From Deltaproteobacteria bacterium (GTDB taxonomy: Bacteria > Myxococcota > Kuafuiibacteriia > Kuafuiibacteriales > Kuafuiibacteriaceae), in assembly GCA_016713425.1 (NCBI GenBank), contig JADJPE010000005.1:5368501-5432500 (forward strand): a stretch of DNA of 64,000 nt, written 5' to 3'. This document shows, in pieces, positions 56,453 through 64,000 of the stretch. A program made the position numbers and the translations under genes. Each line of letters begins with the position of its first letter. Within the stretch, counting starts at the first letter, position 1. The notes beneath the pieces were generated by a model that searched no databases, was not told where the DNA came from, and worked only from the letters and a program-made list of their open reading frames with translations.

Positions 56453-59428
56453 TTAACCCAACAGTCCGGGCCTCTTTGCCTTCCACCGCTCCAGTTCCGT
56501 CGAAAGCAGAGCGACATGCTCTCGTTCCTCGGCGGCCAGCTCCAGGTAGAGATCGACCTCAGGCGAGCCCACCTCAGCGTTCCGGCCTCGCTCTTCAAAA
56601 AACGCCACGGCCCGCCGCTCCAGTCCAATCGCAATTTCGAACAACGTCTGTGGGTCTTCGGGAACGTGAACGACGCCGACGCGAGCGGCGATGCGATCGA
56701 GGTCGTACCCATCGGCAACGTCCTGGGGCGGTTCAACATGATAGCGACGACACAAAGTCTCCATGTGTTCCCCTTCCATCTCACGGAAGCGGCCGAAGAG
56801 CTCACGCAAGTGCCCGTCGCCGGCGACCCGCGCCGCGCGCTCATAAAACAACCGCCCACCCAACTCGATCTCGAACGCGGTCCGTATGGCTTGCAGCGCC
56901 CGATCGTTGTCGGGCGCCTCGCGCGCACGCAAGAGCTCGAGCTTGCCGCCACACATCGGGCAGAGTCCGTACGGGAACGCGAACCCCTCGCTGACTTTCG
57001 CGCACTCTGTGCACTTCCAGGAAAGCACAGACGAACGACAACACACGTAGGATTCGTCGCCCTCGAGCGGCTGCCGGCACTTTGGGCAACTCCGGCCCTC
57101 ACCCTCGCTGAGTTCGCGCGGTGCAAAGTCCCGCTCTGCCTCTTCTCGGCTCACGGGCCAAGATCGCGTACCCTTCGCCAAATACGCTCGAATCGCGCGC
57201 GCAGCCCGACGACCCGCGCCCATCGCCAAGATGACCGTCGCCCCGCCGGTCACAATGTCGCCGCCGCCAAACACGCCGGGGAGGCTCGTGGCTTGTGTTG
57301 TCTCGTCGGCCACGATGTAGCCCCATTCGTTCAGGTCGAGGCCGGGGGTGGAGCGCGCAATGATCGGATTCGCACGCGTTCCAAGCGCGTAGATCACGGT
57401 ATCGCACTCCAAGTCGACGTGTTCATCGAGCGGCATCGGCCGTCGCCGGCCGCGGTCGTCGGGCGCGCCGAGCATCATCTTTTGGACGCGCATGCCGCAC
57501 ACATCGCCGGCTTCGTTGACCTTGATCTCCACGGGCGAATGCAAGAAAAGGAACTCGACGCCCTCCTCCTTGGCATGGCGTAGCTCTTCGATGCGGGCGG
57601 GTGCTTCCGCCTCCGACCGCCGATAAACGCAGCGCACGACCGGGACGCCCAGACGTCGCGCGACGCGCAAGCAATCCATCGCCGTGTTGCCGGCCCCGAT
57701 CACGACAACCTTCTTACCGATCGCAATGGGCGTATCCAGATATGGGAAACGCTCGCCGCCCATGAGATTGACTCGGGTGAGAAACTCGTTCGCCGAATAG
57801 ACCTGCCCGGCGAACTCACCCGGGATCCCGAGGAACGCAGGCGCACCCGCGCCCGCGCCGATGAACACGGCGTCGTATCCTTCCCCTTCCAGGAGCTCAT
57901 CGACGCGCCACGTCTTGCCGATGACCTTGTTCGTTTCGAAACGAACGCCTAACCCCTCGAGCTGCTTGATCTCGCGGTCAATGATCTCCCGCGGAAGTCG
58001 AAACGCAGGGATGCCATACCGAAGAACACCGCCTACCACATGCAGCGCTTCAAAGACCGTGACCTCGGCCCCGTACCGTACGAGGTCGGCCGCGGCCGCA
58101 AGCCCGGCCGGTCCCGAGCCCACGATCGCCACCCGACCGAGCGACGACGGACCGGTACGCGGTCGCGCTGGACGAGGTCGCGCGTTGTCGCCGACGAAGC
58201 GCTCGAGCCGTCCGATCGCAACCGGCGCCATCTTTTTGCCGATGATACATTGGCTCTCGCACTGCGTTTCTTGGGGACAAACGCGGCCACAGATCGATGG
58301 GAAGAGATTCGACTCGTTGATCACTTCGAGCGCCCCGTCCATATCTCGAACCAATAGGTGCCGAATGAACCGCGGAATATCGATCGAGACCGGACAGCCC
58401 GAAATGCATGTGGGAATCTTGCATTGAATGCAGCGTTCGGCTTCCGCCAGAGCGTCGGCCGTCGAGTAGCCAAGATTCACCTCTTGAAAACTCTGCACGC
58501 GCTCTTGGGCGTCGCGTTCCGGCATCTTGTGCTGTTCAGGCGCAACATCGCGTAGCTTCCTGTAGCTGCGCTTGCCCTCACGGAAGAGCTGCTGCTCGAG
58601 GTTGCACACATGCGCGTAGTCGTCCTTTGCGACGTTTTCCAGCACTTTGAAGCGAATCTGCCGTGCATTCAGCTCGGTGAAGTCGACCGCGTGCGCATCG
58701 AAATCAGGGCCGTCGACGCAGGCAAATTGAACCTTTCCACCCACGGTGACGCGGCACGAACCGCACATTCCGGTTCCGTCGACCATGATCGCATTGAGGG
58801 AGACCATGGTCCGGATGCCGGACGGTCGCGTGACTTCGGCGCACGCATGCATCATCGGGAGCGGGCCTATCGCCACGACCAGGTCTGGACGGTCTGTATC
58901 CAGCACTTCGCGCAGCGCCGATGTTACAAACCCCGCACGACCATAGCTCCCGTCGTCGGTGCAGACGACCAAACGATCACTCACGGCCTCGAACTTCTCA
59001 GACCAGAACATGAGATCGCGGCGCCGAAAACCGACGATCGCCGTCGTGCGGTTCCCTGCCTCCTTGAACGCGCGGAGCTGCGGAAACACTGGAGCAACAC
59101 CGAGCCCGCCGCCCACAAGAACCACGTGGCCCACGGAGGCAATGTGTTGCGGCAGCCCCAGTGGGCCCGCAAAGTCTGCGAACGAATCGCCTTCTCGATA
59201 GCGGTCGCGCATCTCGATCGTCGTCTTGCCGAGTGCTTGGATCACCATGGTGATGGTCCCGCGCACCCGGTCGAAGTCGGCCACGGTAAGCGGGATACGT
59301 TCCCCGCCCTCGTGCAGGCGAAGCATGACGAAGTGCCCCGGCAGCGCCGCGCGCGCGACATCGGGCGCAAGCACCTCCCACAGAAAGGTCGCATCGGAAA
59401 ACGACTCACGTCGAACGATCGGATACAT
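56453..59428 (-). CDS. Fusion: NfnA/SudB-like + GltD-like oxidoreductase + zinc ribbons + rubrerythrin-like domain
   Basis: The 991-residue protein joins four modules. Residues about 1-265 are a ferredoxin-NADP reductase-like module of SudB/NfnA type with a [2Fe-2S] site C222/C225/C237 (GTGMCGSCRVTVGGKVQFAC). Residues about 305-800 are a GltD-like subunit with Fe-S cysteines C333, C336, C341 and C345, FAD motif IVGSGPAGLAAA and NADP motif VVIGAGNTAMDCL. Residues about 810-865 are zinc ribbons (CPKCRQPLEG, SWKCTECAKV, CPMCGGKLELL). The end (about 870-985) is ferritin-like, with FYERAA, MEGEHMETL, GLERRAVAFFEE and ELAAEEREHVALL supplying a diiron ligand set. An electron-transfer role with peroxide or thiol substrates is inferred. 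The start is taken at MYPIVRRES. Confidence 0.85.
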   Translation of the reverse strand: MYPIVRRESFSDATFLWEVLAPDVARAALPGHFVMLRLHEGGERIPLTVADFDRVRGTITMVIQALGKTTIEMRDRYREGDSFADFAGPLGLPQHIASVGHVVLVGGGLGVAPVFPQLRAFKEAGNRTTAIVGFRRRDLMFWSEKFEAVSDRLVVCTDDGSYGRAGFVTSALREVLDTDRPDLVVAIGPLPMMHACAEVTRPSGIRTMVSLNAIMVDGTGMCGSCRVTVGGKVQFACVDGPDFDAHAVDFTELNARQIRFKVLENVAKDDYAHVCNLEQQLFREGKRSYRKLRDVAPEQHKMPERDAQERVQSFQEVNLGYSTADALAEAERCIQCKIPTCISGCPVSIDIPRFIRHLLVRDMDGALEVINESNLFPSICGRVCPQETQCESQCIIGKKMAPVAIGRLERFVGDNARPRPARPRTGPSSLGRVAIVGSGPAGLAAAADLVRYGAEVTVFEALHVVGGVLRYGIPAFRLPREIIDREIKQLEGLGVRFETNKVIGKTWRVDELLEGEGYDAVFIGAGAGAPAFLGIPGEFAGQVYSANEFLTRVNLMGGERFPYLDTPIAIGKKVVVIGAGNTAMDCLRVARRLGVPVVRCVYRRSEAEAPARIEELRHAKEEGVEFLFLHSPVEIKVNEAGDVCGMRVQKMMLGAPDDRGRRRPMPLDEHVDLECDTVIYALGTRANPIIARSTPGLDLNEWGYIVADETTQATSLPGVFGGGDIVTGGATVILAMGAGRRAARAIRAYLAKGTRSWPVSREEAERDFAPRELSEGEGRSCPKCRQPLEGDESYVCCRSSVLSWKCTECAKVSEGFAFPYGLCPMCGGKLELLRAREAPDNDRALQAIRTAFEIELGGRLFYERAARVAGDGHLRELFGRFREMEGEHMETLCRRYHVEPPQDVADGYDLDRIAARVGVVHVPEDPQTLFEIAIGLERRAVAFFEERGRNAEVGSPEVDLYLELAAEEREHVALLSTELERWKAKRPGLLG

Positions 59429-59564
59429 AGACGAAGACCTCAGCCAACGGTGGTGCGCGCTGGACGAGCGCCGTCCGCCGCGGGTGGAGACTACCACGAG
59501 CGGGCGCATCGCGACACGCTGCTGGTCGCCAAAAGACGCCGGAGGCGCAAGGGATTAGACGAAG

Positions 59565-60881
59565 TTACGCCTGTAGGGACAGGGCTCGATCGATCAACGC
59601 ATCAACGCGCACCAACTGTGTCTCCAGGCTGAAAAGCTGATCGAGTTCGGTGGTCGTTAGGTGCGGTCTCAGCTCATCGTCTTCCACGAGCGCGCTCATG
59701 AGATCGAGCCCCTCATCCCAGACCCGCATTGCACACCGCTGGACGATCGCGTAGGCGGCCTGGCGAGCCATCCCCTTTTGGGTGAGTGCGAGCAGCACGC
59801 CCTGGGAAAAAACGAGGCCTCGCATTGACGCAAGGTTCTCTTTCATGCGCTCGGGGTAGACAACCAAACCCTTGAAGACCCGCGTCAGCCGCCGCAGCAT
59901 GAAGGCGAGCGTTGTCGTTGCATCGGGCGCGATGACGCGCTCGACGGAAGAGTGAGAGATGTCTCGCTCGTGCCAGAGCGCGACATTCTCGTAGGCCGCC
60001 GTCGCCCAGGCCCGCATCAGGCGCGCGAGGCCCGTGACGTTCTCTGTCAAGATGGGGTTGCGCTTGTGTGGCATCGCGCTCGACCCCTTCTGGCCGACTG
60101 TGAAAGGCTCCTCCGCCTCTCTCACTTCGGTGCGCTGCAAGTGTCGAACTTCGACCGAAAATCGCTCGAGACTCGCGGCGATGGTGGCCAGCGTTCCGAA
60201 GAACTGCGCATGGCGATCGCGCGCTACGACTTGGGTCGAAACCGTCTCGGCTCGCAAGCCAAGCGACTTGAGCGCTTCGCCCTCGACCTCGAGCGGAAGA
60301 TAGGCGCTCGTCCCAACCGCGCCCGAAATCTTCCCCACCGCGATCTCATCGCGTGCGCGACGGAGTCGCGTGCGATTCCGAACCATCTCCGCGTAGAACC
60401 CCGCCAACACCAGGCCGAAGGTGGTCGGTTCGGCGTGAATGCCGTGGGACCGCCCGACCATCACCGTCTTCCGATGCGCCTCTGCACGTTCGGCCAACGC
60501 AGCGAGAAGGTCGTCCACATCACGGAGGATGATGTCGGTCGCCTCGACCAGCAGGAGCGCGAGCGCCGTATCGAGCACGTCGCTCGACGTCATGCCGAAG
60601 TGAATGTGCCGCGCCGGCGGGCCCGCAACCTCCTCGAAGGCGCTCAAGAACGCAATGACGTCGTGCTTGGTCGTCTCTTCGATCTCGAGCGCACGCGCCG
60701 ACAGGCGCTGGAAGTCGACACTCTTGGCGATCTGAGACAGGCGCTCGAAGTCATCGGGCGGGACGAGGCCGATCCGAGCCATCGCCCCACAGGCGGCCAA
60801 CTCCACCGCGAGCCAAGAACGAACTCGGTTTTCGTCGGACCAAACATGGCCGAGGTCCTTCGGCGTGTATCGAGGAATCAC
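59565..60881 (-). CDS. purB: Adenylosuccinate lyase
   Basis: The 438-residue enzyme belongs to the fumarase/aspartase superfamily and catalyses two steps of purine synthesis (SAICAR cleavage and adenylosuccinate cleavage). It begins MIPRYTPKDLGHVWSDENR and has HFGMTSSDVLDTALAL, GRSHGIHAEPTTFG with the catalytic His, and the signature GSSAMPHKRNPILTENV. Normal length. It complements purM and purN elsewhere in the window. Confidence 0.97.
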   Translation of the reverse strand: MIPRYTPKDLGHVWSDENRVRSWLAVELAACGAMARIGLVPPDDFERLSQIAKSVDFQRLSARALEIEETTKHDVIAFLSAFEEVAGPPARHIHFGMTSSDVLDTALALLLVEATDIILRDVDDLLAALAERAEAHRKTVMVGRSHGIHAEPTTFGLVLAGFYAEMVRNRTRLRRARDEIAVGKISGAVGTSAYLPLEVEGEALKSLGLRAETVSTQVVARDRHAQFFGTLATIAASLERFSVEVRHLQRTEVREAEEPFTVGQKGSSAMPHKRNPILTENVTGLARLMRAWATAAYENVALWHERDISHSSVERVIAPDATTTLAFMLRRLTRVFKGLVVYPERMKENLASMRGLVFSQGVLLALTQKGMARQAAYAIVQRCAMRVWDEGLDLMSALVEDDELRPHLTTTELDQLFSLETQLVRVDALIDRALSLQA

Positions 60882-60931
60882 TCAGCGTTGCTAACGAAAC
60901 GGTTCGCCCGACTCAAGGCCTTTGAGTCACC

Positions 60932-63900
60932 TCAAGGTGAGGCCGGTGAGGCAAGATCTGCGCAGCAACGAAACCCCATAGACTCTGGGGCCGCCGTAGG
61001 CTTGAGCTTCCGGCGCGCAGCGCAGCGCGTGTCGTAGCCGGGCCGGTCGGCGGCGCCGCCCTTGCTGATCACCGCTGACCCCACCTTTGTGGCCGTCCAC
61101 TCGGCCGCATTGCCTGAAAGATCGAAGACATTGTATCCCGAGCGACAGCGCTTGAACGTGCCCGAGAGACCGAGGGGCCGGTCCGTGCCGTCCGGCGCCT
61201 CACTGGCGCACACATCAGGGTCCCACTGATTTCCGTAGGGATAGCGCGCTCCGCTTCGCCCTTTGCATGCCTTCTCCCACTCGCCCTCGGTGCAAAGGCG
61301 CTTGCCGCGTCCCTTGCATCGTGCACCCGCCGTTTCCCAGGTAACCCCGGTCGTCGGACGACGGCCACGACCATTCGGATACTCGAACGCATCGATGCAG
61401 AAGGCCCTCACGTCGACCGCCGAAAGTGCGAGATCTTCGAAGTCTCGCTCCGGATCGTTCGGCGCCGAGCCCATCATGAACCCACCGGCATCGACAAAGA
61501 CCATCCCTGTTGGGCATCGCGCCGCGGCGCTGGTGTCAGGCGCCCCACCCTCACGAGCTCCGCCGCCCACCAACGAAGCGACTTGAGCGCCGTCCTCGCG
61601 CGCGCGCCCCGACGCGGTCGGTGGCGCCCCGCCCTCAGCCGCTGCACCCTCACCAGGTTCCGCCGAACTCGACCGAAAAGGCGTTCGCGGCGTGGTGGTT
61701 GGAGGCTTCTCGGTGAACGACCGACCCGATAGCTTCGCCGCCTCATCTTCGGCGCGTTGGCGTGCTTCGGCCTCACGAAGCGCACGGGCCTCAGCCTCGC
61801 GCTGTGCACCTTCTTCGGCCTTGCGTCGGGCGGCTTCTCGCGCCGCCAGTTCACGGGCCTCTTGTTCTTTGGCGGCCGCCGCCTCGGCTTCCCGTCGGCG
61901 AGCAACCGCATGAGAACGAGCCAGCTCGGCAGCCCTTTCTGCCTCATCCTTCGCATCGCTGACCGAGGTCTTTGCGACCCGCGCCAGGCGCTTTGCATCG
62001 GCATCGTGCTGCCTGGCTGCCGCTTCGGCACGCTGCTTCTCGAGCCTCTGCGCTTCCGCGGTCTCGCGCGCAGCCTCCTCGGCGCGCGCGGCGCGGGCGG
62101 CGTCCGCGGCCCGCGCTTCGGCCTCTGCCTTGGCGGTTTGCTCTCGAATCTCGGCCTCATGGGCCGCTGTCCTCATGGCCGCGATCTGTGAGTGCAGCGC
62201 CTCGAGCTGAGCATTGTGTGCGGCCATCACTCGAAAGACCACGACCACGGCGACGACCAGCGCCAACGCCGACATCGCTGCAGTCAGCCACAGCGCGCGC
62301 CGCATCGACCCATCGGATCCGCGGAGCCTCCGTGGAATCATAGACAGGACCGGCGTCGCCGCCGGCGTAACGCGCGCCGTGACCATGGGGATCGCACGCA
62401 CGAGCGAAGGCATCGTCGCCGGCCGCACCGTCCCCGGCTTCTTCATCGGCCGCGCGACGGTGTCAGTGATCGGTGCAGCCAGCCGGGGCCGGGTCGCCGG
62501 TCTCGGTTTTCGGACGTCGCTCGCCGGGATTCCGGGATTGAATTCGGGCAGATTCAGGCCGGCCCCCGCACCCCTGCGACCCGCAGCGTCGGAAGGGGTG
62601 CGTTCGAAAGCGAGAGGATCGAGCGGACGCCGCGCTGAAGAATCACCGGCCGGCGGGAGGAGGGACGCCATCGCCGCAGCGCCTTCGCTCGCCGACGGGG
62701 CACTGGGCGCCGAGGTTTCGCGGAGCGCGGCCATTCCGGCCGCGACGTCGGGCGCGCCAAGGTGCGTGGGCGCGTGATCGACGGGCCCAACGTGCCCGAC
62801 GTGCCCGACGTGCCCGCCTCGATGAGGCGCATCGAGGAGATGGATCGAGGAGTTGCTGATCTCGCTCAGCTCGTCGAGCGCCGACTGCCGGACGATGTCT
62901 GCGTCAAAGAAGGCCTGCGTCTGATCGGAATCGAGCCCATCCAGCGATGCGATGGTCTCCTCTTCTGATTCCTCGCCCGGGAGCTCAGCATCCAGCGCGA
63001 AATCATGGTCCAGACCCGGCGAAATCAATGGAACCAAGCCATGCGTCGGCGAGAGCACCAAGAGACCCGCGTCATGCTCACTCTGCGCGAGTGCCGGATG
63101 CGGCCTCGAGAACGGATACGGGCCCCGTGGCGCAAGCTCCGGCTCGTCGCTGTCTTCCTCTTCGACCGCAATGGGTACGTCGAGCGGGTACAGCTCCGAG
63201 CCGATGTCGGGCGGCGCGCTCTCGCCCATGGATGCACCCATGGATGCGTCCATCGTCTCGACGATCACCCCATGACTCGACGCGGGCTCCGCGTCCTCGA
63301 TCATATCGTCGTCGATCATGGAGAAACTGCCCGAGCCCTCGCGCGGCCGGGTCGTGGGCTGGGCATGGATGGTCAGCCGATCGATATCGGTCGGTGCGCC
63401 TTCATCCTTTGGTCGGTCGCCATCACCAGGCTCCTCGACGCCCAGCGCCGGCTCCTCGACGCCCAGGGCCCGTTCCTCGACGCGGCCGCCTTCGGGCGTT
63501 TGTGACTCAGCCTCGTCGCCGTGCGCTTGTGTGGCCGCGCGGTGGTCAGCGAGCTCGCCCCTACGAGCGCCGTCCTCGCCGCCCGCAAGGGCGCCGGACC
63601 GCGCAACGCTTGACAGCGCACGGCCCGACTCATCGGCTTGGGTCCCAAACTCTTCGGCTTCTTCGCGCCCGCTCTCGTTGACGACCGCAGCGTGCACGAC
63701 CTCGAGCGCACGATATTCCGCCAGTTCGACCTTGCGGGTTGGATCGTCGACCGCAGACGGTGGTGCCGGGCGCTCATCGACGTGGGGAGCCCCATCGTCC
63801 CCGGGACTCGCGAACGACAAGAGCGATGCACTCCCCTCGGGCCCTTCCGCGAGGCTGCTCATCAGGTCGTCGAGGAATCTCCGGGGTGAACGGTGACGTT

Positions 63901-64000
63901 CGCGCGGCTCTCGCGCCACCGCATGACGAATGAGGTCGGAAACTCGAGGTCCAAGCTGCGCCGCTGTCCTCTCGAGCGCACCGGGCTTGCCGTCGTCGTA
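60932..64000 (-). CDS. Ser/Thr kinase-FGE-sulfatase fusion protein, 5' part outside the window
   Basis: The frame is open to the right edge. Its first visible residues (ALERTAAQLGPRVSDLIRHAVA, REPRERHRSPRRFLDDLMSSL) match the end of a eukaryote-like kinase C-lobe. A long acidic low-complexity stretch follows (with repeats such as GHVGHVGHVG and GVEEPALGVEEPG). A transmembrane helix (LTAAMSALALVVAVVVVF) and a coiled coil rich in Ala, Glu and Arg come next. The C-terminal roughly 215 residues form an FGE/SUMF1-type domain (GMVFVDAGGFMMGS, EWEKACKGRSGARYPYGN, NVFDLSGNAAEWT). This is the architecture of kinase-sulfatase-modifying fusions of myxobacterial type. The catalytic kinase residues are not in the window. 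Confidence 0.85.
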   Translation of the reverse strand, partial: YDDGKPGALERTAAQLGPRVSDLIRHAVAREPRERHRSPRRFLDDLMSSLAEGPEGSASLLSFASPGDDGAPHVDERPAPPSAVDDPTRKVELAEYRALEVVHAAVVNESGREEAEEFGTQADESGRALSSVARSGALAGGEDGARRGELADHRAATQAHGDEAESQTPEGGRVEERALGVEEPALGVEEPGDGDRPKDEGAPTDIDRLTIHAQPTTRPREGSGSFSMIDDDMIEDAEPASSHGVIVETMDASMGASMGESAPPDIGSELYPLDVPIAVEEEDSDEPELAPRGPYPFSRPHPALAQSEHDAGLLVLSPTHGLVPLISPGLDHDFALDAELPGEESEEETIASLDGLDSDQTQAFFDADIVRQSALDELSEISNSSIHLLDAPHRGGHVGHVGHVGPVDHAPTHLGAPDVAAGMAALRETSAPSAPSASEGAAAMASLLPPAGDSSARRPLDPLAFERTPSDAAGRRGAGAGLNLPEFNPGIPASDVRKPRPATRPRLAAPITDTVARPMKKPGTVRPATMPSLVRAIPMVTARVTPAATPVLSMIPRRLRGSDGSMRRALWLTAAMSALALVVAVVVVFRVMAAHNAQLEALHSQIAAMRTAAHEAEIREQTAKAEAEARAADAARAARAEEAARETAEAQRLEKQRAEAAARQHDADAKRLARVAKTSVSDAKDEAERAAELARSHAVARRREAEAAAAKEQEARELAAREAARRKAEEGAQREAEARALREAEARQRAEDEAAKLSGRSFTEKPPTTTPRTPFRSSSAEPGEGAAAEGGAPPTASGRAREDGAQVASLVGGGAREGGAPDTSAAARCPTGMVFVDAGGFMMGSAPNDPERDFEDLALSAVDVRAFCIDAFEYPNGRGRRPTTGVTWETAGARCKGRGKRLCTEGEWEKACKGRSGARYPYGNQWDPDVCASEAPDGTDRPLGLSGTFKRCRSGYNVFDLSGNAAEWTATKVGSAVISKGGAADRPGYDTRCAARRKLKPTAAPESMGFRCCADLASPASP

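Overview
The window is GC-rich, densely coded chromosome. I infer a Myxococcota or related former 'deltaproteobacterial' organism. The grounds are the mix of eukaryote-like Ser/Thr kinases fused to PEGA or sulfatase-modifying (FGE) domains, multi-FHA and PilZ proteins, a sigma-54 GAF activator, many lipoproteins with family-less bodies, a FadE-type acyl-CoA dehydrogenase and GC-rich third codon positions. No rRNA or CRISPR was seen. One tRNA (Leu, anticodon CAA) lies at 7047-7129.

Layout. 1-2.1 kb: an Ala-rich protein with a hydrophobic C-terminal hairpin, followed by a trigger-factor-like chaperone that lacks most of the ribosome-binding domain, with an (ACGAG)6 repeat between them. 2.2-7.0 kb: an ArsR-HTH/methyltransferase fusion overlapping metH, with a 16-bp palindrome covering the regulator's start codon. 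7.9-18 kb: dnaK, a membrane spermidine-synthase-like protein, a triple-FHA protein, two coupled hypotheticals and a PEGA kinase. 18-24.4 kb: purM-purN, ridA, a SlyD-like FKBP, an SCP2 protein and HMG-CoA lyase. 24.4-28.3 kb: a decayed mobile-element zone with a 32-bp inverted repeat, an S23-type four-helix-bundle gene, an intact-looking IS630 transposase, a wrecked IS1380 transposase, a second deleted four-helix-bundle gene and two near-identical 46/48-bp repeats. 28.3-37 kb: PilZ protein, homoserine dehydrogenase family protein, a calcium-repeat lipoprotein, an HEMTH metalloprotease paired with an M15-type peptidase, and fadE. 37-43 kb: a beta-helix lipoprotein coupled to a NifA-like sigma-54 activator, divergent from amtB, which has a near-consensus -24/-12 promoter. 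43-44 kb: metF.

44.2-51.7 kb is the most unusual block: an SH3b protein, a large protein with a permuted NlpC/P60 (papain-like) core, a Tat/lipoprotein FAD amine-oxidase-like enzyme, an EF-hand protein with a caspase-type His/Cys dyad, and a TAATG-coupled partner of the last. Two of these combine an N-terminal EF-hand-like segment with a cysteine-hydrolase core and lack a classical signal peptide, so they may be effectors or parts of an undescribed protease system. 51.7-64 kb: a diacylglycerol-kinase-family enzyme, a GNAT protein, a lipoprotein, an ALDH7-like dehydrogenase, a fusion of an NfnA/SudB-like module, a GltD-like module, zinc ribbons and a rubrerythrin-like domain, purB, and a truncated kinase-FGE gene running off the right edge.

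Together the housekeeping genes cover methionine/one-carbon metabolism (metH, metF, ArsR fusion), purine synthesis (purM, purN, purB), fatty-acid and leucine catabolism (fadE, HMG-CoA lyase, ALDH) and nitrogen acquisition (amtB with its likely activator).
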